From Bryum argenteum (lineage: Eukaryota; Streptophyta; Bryopsida; Bryales; Bryaceae): a stretch of 64,000 nt of DNA. Shown here piece after piece: positions 1-11,952 of the stretch. The notes below the pieces were generated by a model. It was given only the letters and a program-made list of their open reading frames with translations, did no database searches and had not been told where the DNA came from. The stretch covers positions 8,618,001 through 8,682,000 of the forward strand of contig CM073323.1 in the NCBI GenBank assembly GCA_037043015.1. Reading direction: 5' to 3'. The position numbers were made by a program, and so were the translations under genes. Numbering within the stretch: position 1 is the first letter of the stretch; each line of letters begins with the position of its first letter.

Positions 1-128
1 CTCGGCAGGTACTCCGAGATTGTGGGTTATCAGGAGCCTTATATATTGGGATGGATTTGCTTGGAGTTTGCCCTTGTAACATGGTCTTTGTCATATGCTA
101 CAAGAGGGTAGATTTCATATCGTCAATT

Positions 129-224
129 CACTACATCATGTATGCATGTGGTACATTTAAACTCCGAGGAAGTGATCACTACGTCATGTATGCATGTGGT
201 ACATTTAAACTCGGAGGAAGTAAG
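129..224. repeat. two-copy 48-bp direct tandem repeat
   Basis: Two adjacent copies (129-176 and 177-224) of a 48-base unit beginning CACTAC and containing TGTATGCATGTGGTACATTT. They differ at only a few positions. No coding potential was recognised. Confidence 0.8.
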
Positions 225-286
225 AGTGAAAATGTTCAATTTAACATCATAGTGAGATATTGGTGCACATTCCTTGGATGCTTAGT

Positions 287-649
287 TTAACCCTTAAATG
301 CCTATGGGGTCTGAAATGGGCAGCCCAAAATTGGATCAAAGCATCTTTTTGGCTTGGGCATCGTGAATAGTGCACTTTTTGAACTTGGGCTTTATGAATG
401 AAGCAATCAATGATGAGCTTGCAACCTCCTACAAGGTTATGTACAACCCCAATCAATCCTTTCAGAGCACAAAATCACTCATACAGATTGTGATTTGAAT
501 TGTAAAAATTTCACTTTTTGAATGCATCATAAGAAGGTGACAAGTTTGACATCAAAATATAAGTGAAAAGTTGAGTACTGTGAGAGCTACAGAGCAGGTT
601 CTATTGGCAAAAAGCTCCTCGGACTTGTTTAGGCGTTAAAGGGTTAAGA
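287..649. mobile_element. TTAA-flanked MITE, subfamily A (355-bp body)
   Basis: The body at 291-645 is bounded on both sides by TTAA (287-290 and 646-649). The ends are inverted: CCCTTAAATGCC at the left and GGCGTTAAAGGG at the right. Much of the interior reappears in reverse orientation in the element at 28150-28706, for example AGTGCACTTTTTGAACTTGG and the segment near 520 with CACTTTTTGAATGCATCAT. No ORF is present, so it is non-autonomous. The TTAA duplication with CCC-starting ends resembles the piggyBac superfamily; that assignment is an inference. Confidence 0.7.
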
Positions 650-769
650 AATTGGTGTACATCCCAAGCACATTCCTTCGATGCTTAGCTTTCCAAGTAG
701 CTCAAATCATGTTTAAGGAACAAAATTGCAAAACTCCCCTTATGGACCTCTTGTACTTTGTGAGGATTC

Positions 770-1036
770 TTAACCCCTGAGCGCCCCTGCGGACTAAATG
801 TGTCCGCCAGGAATTCCGGCAGTCAGAAGTCAACCATTGTTTGACCATTATAGAAACCAGATCCGTGCGGTGAAATCCATCCCAATTTTTCCCACACCTT
901 CGCATCCCTGTTCTTCATGTTTCTCAACGGTGAAATTGAAAGTAATCAATTTCTGCAGAATTGGCACCCAATAAGCTTGGGCATGGTCTGCACACCTTGA
1001 TTTTCGGGCTTTTTGGAGGGGGCGCTCAGGGGTTAA
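770..1036. mobile_element. TTAA-flanked MITE (259-bp body) with strong terminal inverted repeats
   Basis: The left end CCCCTGAGCGCCCC (from 774) is mirrored by GGGCGCTCAGGGG ending at 1032. TTAA lies directly outside each end (770-773, 1033-1036). The right TTAA also serves as the left TTAA of the next element. No ORF. Confidence 0.75.
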
Positions 1037-1112
1037 CCCTTAAACTTCAGAGCATGCCCCTCGGGCTTGGTTTCCAGTGTATTTTCAGAGGGGCTTGACG
1101 TTTAAGGGTTAA
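1033..1112. mobile_element. 72-bp TTAA-flanked palindromic mini-element
   Basis: The body at 1037-1108 starts CCCTTAAACTTCAG and ends GACGTTTAAGGG; TTAA flanks both ends. It abuts the preceding element and shares one TTAA with it. That is expected if an element inserted into the TTAA duplicated by an earlier insertion. Confidence 0.7.
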
Positions 1113-3211
1113 CTCCTCATTTGCTTTGGAGGCAACGATGGGTTTGATTTTTTTTCACATAGAAATTAAAATTTGTGGGAAATAATAATAAAAATCTAAT
1201 AAAGAGATGGTTTTTTATTTTAAAAAATCAAGATTTGAGTTATATACCATAAATTAAATGGTGGTGTGTCCAAACTTTCATGAGTGCTACTAGATGCCAT
1301 AAAAGTCCATCTTTGAATCTCCATGAGTGCCTAGCAAATAGTACTACAAAATATTGTAATCAAATTATTGTAGTCTTTGAGTGTTTGTTGCATTTTGTTC
1401 ATATGTCAATTTGAAAATAATATCTAAAGCCTATTAACGGTATAAATTGAAGTTCTATGGTACATACTAGAAGTACAAGACTAATTATTGATTTCCTTTT
1501 TGTTTATTTGAGAACCAAACAATTATTGCCTTCAATGTAAGCATGATTTTTGTGTTTGTCTTGTGTTTGTGATGTGTTTGTTCTTTGGTTGTCCTTGTTC
1601 CAAAGAAATGTACTTATTTAGTGTATAAGTTACTGAACAAGAACGCTTTTCATAATTTTTACGTCAATTTCAATAAAATGGGGTTATTTCGCTGAAATGG
1701 CACATTTGGGTGTTCCAAATGTCACATTAGGTATGTATATATTGACCATTTTTGACCCATTAATGTTTTTGAATGACCCTTGAGAAACATTGGATGGTCA
1801 AACGTTGTCAAATTGTGTGATGATAGGGAAATTTTTGGTGATATTATAAGAATAAAGTGATATTACAAGATTAAAATGATTCTACAAAATTTAGGAGTGA
1901 TAGTAGAATAACATGCCATTTTGGAGATATAACTAGATATGCCTTTAAATGGTACGGAGGCCAAATAGCACATTTGGTTCAAGCAAAGTGGCACATGGAA
2001 TAATGTCACTTGAACTATATGGAGGTGTTGGCATTAATAATTGAAAAATTAATTTCGGCAAGAAGTTCATGACATTCATCACTCTAATTGTCTAGTAGGA
2101 TTTATTTTTTTTAAAGTTGTGGATATAGTTATGAAGTCTTTCAAGGGCTTTGGCAAATGTACACCAGTCATAGGAGGACTTAGAATCAGTTCAATGGAGA
2201 AATAGCTAAGTAATTCTTAATCACTTGAGGAATATGGCTTCAAGTATATAATAATGAGCTTCAGAAGTTCACTTTTTAATGTTATATTTTCAACAATCAT
2301 CTATAAACAAATTATTTATATGATGGACATTTATTGAGCCTTCTTATACTTATTTTAGATTTTCAAACACAAACATGTAATTAGATTTTCTCCGAAAAGA
2401 TAATAAGGTTGGAAGGTAAAAGTAACAAAACTTAAGCTGAAAATGGGATCTTACTCATTTAACTCTCCAAACTATATATATCTTCTAGAATAAAACTTCA
2501 AGCTTTGAATTCATTTTAGTTTTAAAATTGAAAAGTTAAAACTGGTGTACATTAGCCTAAGATCGTTCCATTATCAAATTGGGTTGGTTAGAAAAAATGG
2601 TTGAGTAGATAGGAATGAAAACTTTGGGTTGCTCTATAACGTCAATGGTCATTTTCTTCTAGATTTTTATTTATTTTATAATAATAAATTTTTTAAAAAT
2701 TAAAAATTTTTCTATAAAAGAGGTTTTTGTATGAACATCATAAAGTTTTTTTCTTAAAAATATTGCAATATATAGAGTTTAGTGAATGGATTTTGTCAAG
2801 CAATCCTACTACTCATTTCAAGCTTAACCCTTTATCCCTTGAATTCCAAGTGTATTTGACACTTCAAAACTATAGACTCCAATTTTCTACGACCTTGTTG
2901 AAATTGAGGTATGGTAAACAAATTTACCCTCTTTGATCATAGCGTTCAAAGTTGATACAATACATCTTTTGGGAGACAAGATTTTATTTTTTTGCAAAGG
3001 AGAACTTGATGATTGTTACCCCCAAAACATTTTTTTCTTAGAGATAACTAAGTTGAGTATACCCATACAACACATCCTAGACTCTTTTGGCATCATGTTG
3101 ATTAGAACCGTGTGGAAATTCCATATAACAAATGGAGTTTGAATGACTATCTTCTCACTTTTGTTGTAAAACCATTGCTATCACTCTTGTTGTAAAACCA
3201 TGGCTAGTATC
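1113..3211. other. AT-rich spacer without recognised genes
   Basis: Short ORFs only, none with a recognisable motif, and no clear splice-linked exons. I see nothing functional here. Confidence 0.5.
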
Positions 3212-3220
3212 TTACCATGA

Positions 3221-3576
3221 GGCACCACACGCCTTGGCTTGGTGGTTGGGGCTCATGGCCCCCAATGAGGAAGTCGTCGGTTCTCTTCCCCATACCAGTG
3301 TGGTGTTCACCACCATAGTCCACCCAACTATGGTAGGGGGTCCTTGGACCTTGTTTTATGGGTACCTCAAAGTCCTTTGGGGGGTTACTATGTCAAGTAT
3401 CTTCAAGGCACTAGTAACTAGCTAGAAACTAGCGTAGTTATAGTGTCCACCCTTGAGAGGGGGAAGTAGTATTGTTCCAGTTTCCCCTTGTCCGGTGGGC
3501 ATCGGGATATTAGCATTACGAACAGATACTTCACTCACGCCGATCCCTTAGAAAGGGATTGGAGTTTCTATCTATC
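3221..3576 (+). mobile_element. tRNA-derived SINE, full length (copy 1)
   Basis: The 356-bp element is flanked by a 9-bp direct duplication TTACCATGA (3212-3220 and 3577-3585). Its head is tRNA-like, with an A-box-like TGGCTTGGTGG and a B-box-like GGTTCTCTTCCCC, the internal promoter of RNA polymerase III. It ends in a short TCTATCTATC tail. It is highly similar over its full length to 26686-27043. There is no ORF, so mobilisation would depend on a LINE reverse transcriptase elsewhere. Confidence 0.85.
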
Positions 3577-3676
3577 TTACCATGAAGGCCAACAAAAAGA
3601 ATCAAAAACTTTAGTCCCCCCAAGCAGAAATCTTAGTCCCCCTAGCAATAATTTGGTATTGTTTACAACAATAACA

Positions 3677-3865
3677 TTAACCCCCTAAAGATCCAAGAAA
3701 GCCGAAATGATTGTCTGGGGTGCTCGCAAGGGAAAAAATCAGCCAACTTTGACCATTATAATCTCACAAATGAAAAAGAATCGACGGTTCAAATTTCACT
3801 TGCTCGTGAAAAAGTAAGATAACTTTAAGATCCTACGGTTGGAGCTTTTATGTGATACTTAGATT

Positions 3866-3900
<35 letters not shown>

Positions 3901-3972
3901 GCTTGAAGTCTGTGAACAAAGGTCATTTTCTGTAATTTAAGCAATTTTGCATCAAGGATCTTTAGGGGTTAA
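3677..3972. mobile_element. TTAA-flanked MITE, subfamily B (288-bp body)
   Basis: The left end CCCCCTAAAGATCC (from 3681) is matched by GGATCTTTAGGGG ending at 3968, with TTAA on both sides. The interior carries the subfamily B signature CAACTTTGACCATTATAATC, shared in either orientation with 4485-4753, 32358-32604 and 35049-35275. A run of 31 T (3869-3899) lies inside. Confidence 0.75.
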
Positions 3973-4484
3973 AATACAGAATCCCTAGAAACAAAAGTAT
4001 AGTCAAGGAGTTGACTAGAGACTTTTGAAGAGAGTCCAATAAACAGCGGGCAGCTCAACGTTATTGGCTTATGTCATTTTTATAATCACCACCACTTTTT
4101 ATTTAATGTTTTAGTACTGGTGGACCACATATATGCCCTTTTAATGGCTTCTTACTAGTAACTTACCTGTCCCCGGGTACAGTACAATGATACAAGAAGA
4201 AAATTTCCAAGCTGCCCCCCTCATTTTGATGAGATGATTTCCAAGCTGCCCCTCATCAAATTATTCAATTGGATCAAAAATTAAGGTAGAGTACATTAAA
4301 ACGGAGTAGTATCAATAATAGCTTCGCAATCCAATTTTTTAGTGGGGTGTCAATATAGAGCACCCACTTCAAACCAAGATTATGAAATATGACTTTTTGT
4401 GATCATTATGTTTCATTCCTCGAATAAAAATGGGTTTTACTCATCACATTGAAGATGGTCGTTGTAAAACATATGAGTAGGTTT

Positions 4485-4753
4485 TTAAACCCTAAATTCC
4501 CTTGTTGCAAAACGGTCTAAGTCACGAACTTTGACCATCCTTCAGATTGAGCTCAAAAATATCTACATCTAAGTGTTATTTAAAAGATTCAACCGTAAGA
4601 TCTCAAAGTTCGCTTGACATTCTTCTCACAAACCAAATTTGAACCGTTCATTCTTCCTCATTTGTGAGATTATAATGGTCAAAGTTGGCTGAGTTTTTCT
4701 CTTGCAGGATCCTCCAAACCCGGTTTCGGGGTTTTAGGTAAGTTAGGGGTTAA
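4485..4753. mobile_element. TTAA-flanked MITE, subfamily B, opposite orientation
   Basis: The ends are ACCCTAAATTCC at the left and AGTTAGGGG at the right, with TTAA at 4485-4488 and 4750-4753; the left end is one base off the consensus. The interior is the reverse complement of the subfamily B element at 3681-3968 (TTATAATGGTCAAAGTTGGC near 4670). A close relative is at 35049. Confidence 0.6.
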
Positions 4754-4939
4754 ACATTTCGACGTCATGTTTTGGACGTTGGAGAAATGATTTTTGTTTC
4801 ATAACAAATTCTCATTTCCACTAATCTAGCTACAAAAATCAGTGGTAGGCTTTCTAGCATGAGTATAAGGCTATTTTATTTTACCACTTTATAAAAGGCA
4901 AAAACATATGGTACTAATAAAAAAAAAAACTCTTCCCAA

Positions 4940-5310
4940 TATGAGGCAATGAAAGGTGGTGTCAGAGGGGGGCATTGGGGACGGGCAGCGGGCAGAGGGG
5001 GGCAGAAAAGAGAGGGTAGCGGCTGCTGGCGGCAGAGCGGCCGTGGTGGGTATTAAAGAAAACAGTAATACGGGTGGGGGCCCACCAGAAAGGATAGCGA
5101 CCACGTGGAGCCCACCACCACGGCGGTCAAAGCTGCCCGATCGGTCAAAGGGCCCTTCCCCAGCTCGCCACGCGCCTCTATTTCCCGTATCCTTTGACCG
5201 TATCCCATCCCTTTGAATCCCCCTTTTCCGCGCACCCTGCCCCCGGGCAGACGACCGTATCTTATCCTGGCGGGCAGCTACTGTAGCCCCCCTCCCGAAA
5301 ATACCTCTCT
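4940..5310. other. GC-rich island, no gene recognised
   Basis: A purine/GC-rich stretch within AT-rich surroundings, with open frames on both strands rich in Gly, Arg and Pro. These look compositional. It could be a promoter-like island or an old gene fragment. Confidence 0.3.
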
Positions 5311-5701
5311 CTACCCCCCTTTTAATTGATTTTGCCGAGTTTGCCAAGCCCCTGAATTTCTTCCTAGGTAGATATTAGATAATAATCAGTACCCCCATTT
5401 AGCACCCTGGCTTACTTGGCACATGCAATATTGGCCTTTCCAAGATTTCTATTGTAAAATGCTTGGCAATTTGCCCTTCATTTTTAAAATTTTTAAAAAA
5501 GAAAAAGTCAACGACCCCTTTTGAGTCAAACGTCGGTGAGGTGTTGCGTACTAATGAGGTGAGTGTTATGCCAGCTGTGCATTCACTTTTTCTGGAAATT
5601 AGATGCTGGTTTTGTTTCTCTTTGCACCCCCAAAAACTACAAAAATTGGGGGAGGGGGGTGGTTCATTCAATGAAGTTGGTAACTTTAATTTTCGCATCG
5701 T

Positions 5702-6372
5702 GAAGTGGAAACTTCAACGTCACGCAATCGAGTCGCGTGCGTTCGTTGTGACAACTCGCTCTTTCTTTTAATGTAAACAACGGCGTCACGTTCATTGTGA
5801 CATCAACTCTTTCTTCAATGCAAAAACGACATCGCCTTCTCTCTAGTCCGTTGCTTTTTACTAATGATTATGTCGAATGAATACTCTTCTTACCATGCGT
5901 TCATTGGTGACGACACGAAAGATCTGTCACATTCCCAATGTAGTACGTATCGAATCTCACGCAATGCCATGTCACCCGAGACGGTAGTGTGCTCAAAGTC
6001 TTAACTGTGTCTGTCACTAGCTCCATCCAAGCAAGAAAAACTTTATGAAGTGGAAACTTCAAAATCACGCAATCGAGTCCCGTGCGTTTGTTGTGACAGC
6101 TCTTTCTTTCTTTTAATGTAAAAACGGCATTGTGACAACTCTTTCTTTCAATGCAAAAACGAAATCGCCTTCATTGTGACATCTCTCTAGTCCATGATCG
6201 CTTTTTTACTTATGATTATTATGTTGAATGAATCTTGCGTTCATTGGTGACGACACGAAAGATCTGTCACATTCCCAATGTAGAACATGTGCAATGTCAT
6301 GTCAATGTAGACGACGATAGTGTGCTGCTCAAAATCTCAACCGTGTCGACACTAGCTCCATCCAAGCAAGAG
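5702..6372. repeat. two-copy tandem duplication of about 345 bp
   Basis: Copy 1 (about 5702-6046) and copy 2 (about 6047-6372) both begin GAAGTGGAAACTTCAA and both contain CGACACGAAAGATCTGTCAC and CTAGCTCCATCCAAGCAAG in the same order. Small indels separate the copies. Neither encodes a recognisable protein. Confidence 0.8.
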
Positions 6373-7400
6373 ACACATTCTAACTTCCACCTTTGAATGC
6401 ATTGTATGTATCGGTACACCTATGGATGCCACTTCCGAATACGGATACCGATTCCCAAATCTATGATTCCAATTGGTCCAAATTCCTGCATACCTTACCC
6501 ACTCCAAATGAGCGTGGCAATTTGAAAATTGAGCTTATCGAGCCTCCTACGTTATGCATTGATGACGGCCAAAAGTCCTCGCTCACACCATATAATAATA
6601 ACAGTAGTTTCAAATGTAAAACCTAGTAGGAATATTGTTCACAACCAATGAATTAGAAAATTATGAAATGAGAAAACCAAGTTTCTCATTTGCGCACATG
6701 GTTTTGAACATCCGTCCACCCGTGAATATTCTAATTAGTTTTCTTGCAAAATTGGTGATGAGGGAGAGACAATTTAGTACATGAAAACATGTGTTGAGTG
6801 TATGATTGCCACATGCACCGCTTCCCGAGAGCGCAAAGACGAGGCCGCAATTTGGGTCCGGTCGATGTTGCGTGAAGGTGCAGAGGACAGTGACAGTGAT
6901 CTCAAACCCAAACTTCTTCGTGCATCCGCTTTTCTATTGTCTATCCATCCCATCCGCTACCATCATAATACAAACAATAAGTGCAAGCCAGTAAAATTCT
7001 AGGTGGATGCATTTTACTCAAAACATCCATCATAGGCATCATCTTTGCATCCAAGATGTGCATTTCTGCAGTCAATCAATGGGTCGCACACTAAATTTAA
7101 CCCCTAACGATCCAAGAAACCCGAACCGGCTATTTGGGATTTCCGCTTTAAATTTCCATGGAGAAGCCCCTAGGGTAAATGAGGGCATAGACACCAATTT
7201 TAAAAGTAATAATTAATTAATTAATAATTTCATAATTAGATTAAATTAAATTTTAAAAAATTAAAAAAAATACTTAAGGGGGTCAAAATTGAAAAAATAA
7301 AAAATTGGGACCCGGATTGAATGTAGTGAGCGGCATCAATGGGGACCATACCATGACAATCTAAAGCATACAAGTTGCTTACTTTGATGAACCCAGCTGT
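6373..7400. other. spacer with one orphan TTAA-element end
   Basis: No gene is recognised. TTAACCCCTAACGATCCAAG at 7097 matches the left end of the subfamily B TTAA elements, but no matching right end is seen within 300 bp. It is either a degraded copy or a fragment. Confidence 0.4.
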
Positions 7401-7468
7401 CTATGGGCAGCCAGAAACATTCGTTTTCACACAGACAGGAAATAATTGGTTATATGATTGTTTCGAAA

Positions 7469-7627
7469 AGGAAAAAAACAAAAAAACAAAAAAATAAAAA
7501 ACAAAAACAAATATAAAAATATAAAAACAAAAAAAAACAAAAAAGAAAAAAAGAAAAGAAGAAAAAAAGAAAAAAAAAGAAAAACAGAAACAGAGAAAAA
7601 CAAAAAAACAAAAAAGAAACAAAATAA

Positions 7628-7714
<87 letters not shown>

Positions 7715-7863
7715 AAAAGAAAAAAAAAAAAAAAAAAAACAAACAAAAAAAGAAAGAAAATAAAAAAAAGAAAAAGAAAATAATAAAAGAAAGTAAAAGA
7801 AAGTAAAAGAAAAAGAAAAAAGAAAAGAAAGTAAAAGAAAAAGAAAAAAGAAAAGAAAGAGAG
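7469..7863. repeat. A-rich simple-sequence tract with an 84-base A run
   Basis: About 395 bases almost entirely of A with scattered C, G and T. The longest pure run is 84 A at 7629-7712. Poly-Lys and poly-Phe frames here are artefacts of composition. Confidence 0.9.
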
Positions 7864-8361
7864 AAACTTATTATTTGGGTTAAAAAAAACTATGTTCTCT
7901 TTTTTCAAATTTGATCCATTTCCAAAATGATTATTTGGGAATATGGTTTACCTAGATGGTAGTTGCTAAGAAATACGAGGAGATTTGTGAACCTTGTCTA
8001 CCTTTACCCATTTTTGGACACTTGAAATTTGGTTTTGTTTGGGAAGGTCCCGGAACCAATTCTCATTTCCGATCCACTTTGATGAGTTTATCTTAGTACC
8101 AATAAATATGAGGATTAAAAGAACATGTAATATCTTGATTGAATTGAGTAAGTTAATTGAGATTTCATGAAGAAGAAAAGTTAAACTTACGCAACTTTCT
8201 CAAACTATTATAGGTAGAAGTCTTTACGCCTATGTTTAGGCCATTTGTGTTTAGGAGGGAGAGCTAGTGAGTTAGAAATTCTCGGCTTGTAGAAAGCCTC
8301 TCAACTTGTAGAAAACTTCTCAGCTTGTAAAAACCAAACCAATCAAGGAAAGCAGGGCATA

Positions 8362-8462
8362 GATAGATACATAGAAACTCCGGTACCTTTCTAAGGGGCC
8401 GATGTGAATGAAGTGTCCGTTTGTAATGCTAATATTCGATGGCCACCGGACAAGGGGAAATT
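8362..8462 (-). mobile_element. 5'-truncated SINE copy with 15-bp target-site duplication
   Basis: Only the last ~100 bp of the SINE are present, on the minus strand (TTTCCCCTTGTCCGGTGGCC through the TCTATC tail). The copy is flanked by a perfect 15-bp duplication GGAAAGCAGGGCATA (8347-8361 and 8463-8477). The tRNA-like head is missing, as expected when target-primed reverse transcription stops early. Confidence 0.85.
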
Positions 8463-8479
8463 GGAAAGCAGGGCATACA

Positions 8480-10600
8480 AATAGTACGTTGTGAACCACA
8501 GTTACTCTTACGGGGTACAAAAAGTCACATTGGACATGAAACTTAGCGACGTTTTGAAGGTCAAATGTTTCTCAATGGCCGTTGAAAAACATTCGCCATC
8601 AAAAACAAGTGTTATTATCGATTTTGTGATGATATTACAGAAAAATATGCTAACATATGAAGGATATTATAGATTGTGATATCAGCTCCAACTCTCTCCA
8701 AAATGAGCTAACCAATATATTAAATTTTTGCTTTTTGTACAATTTAATTTGAAAAAGGAATATTATAGGCTCTTAATGTGTACTAGTATGAGAATTTCTC
8801 ATAAAAATTTAAAATTGAGCCGATCGGGAAATTCATGCATTGAAGGAAGAGAGTCATTAAGTTAATAAATAATTAAAATAAAATAAAATAAAACAAACCC
8901 GATTATCTTTGAGTAAACAACTTAAATACAACACTCTTATTTCTTGATAAAGCATTTAATTTAGCGGATAAAAAGTTCTTGAAGAATAAAGAAAGAACAT
9001 TATGAATGGTATATTGTTTAAAAAATGAATGTGTAGGCATTTGCAATTTTATTCTTTGTATTTGTTTATCTCTCCCATTGTCTCTTTTGTCCCTTTTGTA
9101 CTTCCTTTTCATTTTTTTCTTTCTTTCTCTCTCTATTAACTCTATCAATTGAAAATTATGTTAATAACTCCATACTATAATCAAAAGTAGGGGTTATAGA
9201 TTCCCCCGCCCTTCTTACTATACGTAACAGTTTTCCGTCATATAGCTCGGCACTGAGTTACTGAAGCGCTTTACGGGGTACTTATTGAAAGAGATCATTG
9301 CAGCATTTAAGTGTCTACTATAATCAAATCGTATTCTCATAAGAGTTGAAGTGTCGCCGCCTTCACTATATTTATGGCAAGGAAAGGGCTACGTCCTCCA
9401 CCATCGAATCATGATTGCAGCCCTTCATAACCCGTTCTTCTTCACTCATATTAACACAATTCAAGAATACAACTACCCTTATATCAATAATTTTGGCATT
9501 TTCTCACTAACCAAACTCACCCACGTTACCGCCTTCTTAAACCCTACCACATTTTAGATCGCACCGCCTTTTTGAAGCACGCCGCCTCACCGCATTCATT
9601 TGGTTTTCCGAGCGGCCTCACGACTTCATTTTTTTTATTTATTTTTTTCAAACATCACCTCACCACCTTTTCAAAGTACACCCCGCCTCACTCCCTTTAC
9701 CGCATCACTCTATTTACATAATTACTTCTAAACTCTCACAATGAATCATCATATCTCCAAAGAATAAAATCTTATTTTTATTAAAAAAAAAAACAATTCA
9801 TTCAAAAACCAAACCGTTCCTACCATCCATGAACAAAAAATTCCTTGAATGGGACAAGAGCGGTGATTGGAGGAGCTTTTATGGGATGAATAATAAAAAT
9901 AGGTAGTCAACGGGTCGTGTGGACTACGAAGCACCTACTATACGGGCAGCAAGGTAGAAAATACCGTGAGAAGCTGCCCGCTCCGCCCCGCCCCGCCCTC
10001 CGCGGACGATGCTTCCTTAGAGAAGTTAGAATGGTGTCGCACGCTCGTCACCCGGATTTGCGATTGATCGCTAATGAGCCCTCTGTGATCCATCCAGGCA
10101 GCTTCGATTCGAGCCTCGATTGGGCAATTGCTAGTTTCGGCGCTGAGTGCATTGCAATTGATATTTCACCCACTGACGGAGCGGCAACGCTGTTTGCTTG
10201 CTTGCAGTTGATCGATCATCACATGATCGTATGTCTTAGCAGCAGTTTCGATTGTCGGAAATCGAGGAAGGCGAGAGACGATTTTCCTCCTGGAGACTGT
10301 AGATCCGTGGAAATTCATTCTGCCTGCCCCCGACACGCGCCGCTGCTGCTGCTGCTGCTGCTGCGACAGTTGTGCTGTTGCTGATGAAAACGGTTGCGAT
10401 TGATTGTGCCTTGATTTGAGCGGGGGAATTTAATTCCTGGGTCATTCGTTGCTGTCTGTTCTTGTTCTTGTTCTCGCTTAAGTAGACACACCGAGCGAGC
10501 TCCCACGAGCTTCTTTCCGTCCAAAGTAATCAGTCAATTTTAGTTTTGGTTCAAGGAGCGAACTCCTGCTGCAGCTTCGTTCGCGTTCCTTGTATTGCAG
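8480..10600. other. spacer and distal upstream region of the VQ gene
   Basis: No gene recognised. The segment 9340-9700 has repeated CCGCCTCACCGC-like words. From about 9930 the sequence becomes GC-richer, and a short CTG run (10342-10363) occurs. This part probably belongs to the upstream region of the gene at 11017. Confidence 0.35.
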
Positions 10601-10715
10601 GAGGTAATGAATCTTCTCGTTCTAGTTCAGGAAAGTTTTTTATTCCAACGGCATTTGTAGCGAAGTTGCAGTTTTGGGTTTGTTTTTTTGGTCGTAGTGG
10701 AGGAGAGAGGTAGAC

Positions 10716-10730
10716 TGCGATATAAGAACG
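10716..10730 (+). promoter_or_regulatory. possible TATA-like element upstream of the VQ gene
   Basis: GCGATATAAGAACG lies about 295 bases before the ATG at 11017. A start shortly downstream would give a leader of roughly 260 bases. The motif alone is weak evidence. Confidence 0.3.
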
Positions 10731-11016
10731 TCGGTTGCTCACTGGTTTGGTTTTTTTTTTTCGTCCGCCAATTCGGAGCAGTTTCAGAGCAACTGGAGAT
10801 TGTCTTCTTTTGATACGCTGGAATCCGTGTGCTAGTTTGGAAAGCAGGGAGATTGTTGACAGTTTTTTTTATCTGGTTTCCTCACCTAAATTTTTTTCCT
10901 TCCACCGCTAGAGGGGAAGCAGTAATTTTCTTGTTCTTGGTAGAACTGCAACATTGCGAATCAGTTGTTTCAGGAGAAAAGTGTTACCGCTCCATAGCTA
11001 GAATCGATTCATTTCC

Positions 11017-11737
11017 ATGCCTAGCAGGCTGATCACATACGAACTTGGAGGAGGCATGGCAGCGCCTATGGATATGTCAGATTCAGAGGGCGGGGGTAGA
11101 GGAGGAGGAGGAGGAGGGGGAAGAAGCAGTTCGGCGCTTTCAGTAAGCAGATCATCATCGAAGATCAACAAGAACAATTTGCGGCGAGCAGTGACGCAAC
11201 CACGACCAGCACCGCAAGTGTACAAGACGGACCCTAGTGACTTTCGTACGCTGGTCCAGCAACTGACAGGAACGTCACCTCCCCGGGAAGCTTCAAGCTC
11301 CATCCTCACTCCCAAGCCATTGAACCCGCGTCTCTCAAAAATCGCACCACCACCGCTGCGGCCAACTCTCCAATACCCCGGGCCGCAGCAGTCGTCGTCG
11401 CATCCTCTGCAGTCACTGAGCGGATTCAATCCCGGACCAAGAAGGGTAATAAACCCGCTCAGTACTCCCCTACACCGTCCTTCCAACTTTGCAGTCTCCC
11501 CGTTATCATTCTCCCCGCTCCCGGCTCTCAGCCCCGCGGATCAAATCTGGGCCAACATTATGACGCAATCGCCGCTCGAGAGCCCCGGCACCGTCGCAAT
11601 GCGGCAGTTATCGCACTTCATGGCTGGCGGCGATCATGTCCGAGGTACCGCCTTACCGCCATCGACGTTGATGCCGCAGGCTCAGCACAACAACAACAAC
11701 TATCCCCAGGAATTTTCGAGGTTTGCTGGACAACAGC

Positions 11738-11780
<43 letters not shown>

Positions 11781-11952
11781 GCAAGTGCAGAGATTCCACC
11801 ACTCGCCTTCTTCATTCAATCCCCCATTTAGCCCCGGGATAATACCACCGGGATATGGCGGCTTCGGCGCCCAATTCTCGCCTACTTCGCTTACCATGGA
11901 CAATCCCTTCACTTTTCCCGACTCCGACATCTCCAGGTCTGCTTTCTCCTGA
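11017..11952 (+). CDS. VQ-motif protein (intronless, 311 aa)
   Basis: Plant VQ proteins are nuclear cofactors that bind WRKY transcription factors and are often phosphorylated by MAP kinases in stress and development. The defining motif F-x-x-x-V-Q-x-L-T-G is intact at residues 76-85 (FRTLVQQLTG), preceded by YKTDPSD as in many VQ proteins. Residues 25-35 are a Gly-rich tract, followed by a Ser-rich and a basic segment. The rest is Pro/Ser-rich and disordered, with several Ser-Pro sites that could be MAPK targets, and a run of about 22 Gln encoded almost only by CAA near 11731-11783. The first ATG in frame is used; M14 is an alternative start. One exon is typical of many VQ genes. The VQ assignment is secure; the partner is unknown. 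Confidence 0.9.
11731..11783 (+). repeat. CAA microsatellite coding for poly-Gln in the VQ gene
   Basis: An almost pure CAA run with a few CAG codons inside the VQ ORF, giving an uninterrupted glutamine tract. Its length is likely to vary between individuals. Confidence 0.85.

Noticed and set aside
4889-5347. 152-codon ORF in the GC-rich island
   Set aside because: Low-complexity Gly/Arg/Ala composition, opposed ORFs on the other strand, no motif, no splice-linked partners.
7401-7908. Poly-Phe and poly-Lys ORFs
   Set aside because: Produced by the A-rich simple-sequence tract; no protein-like composition.
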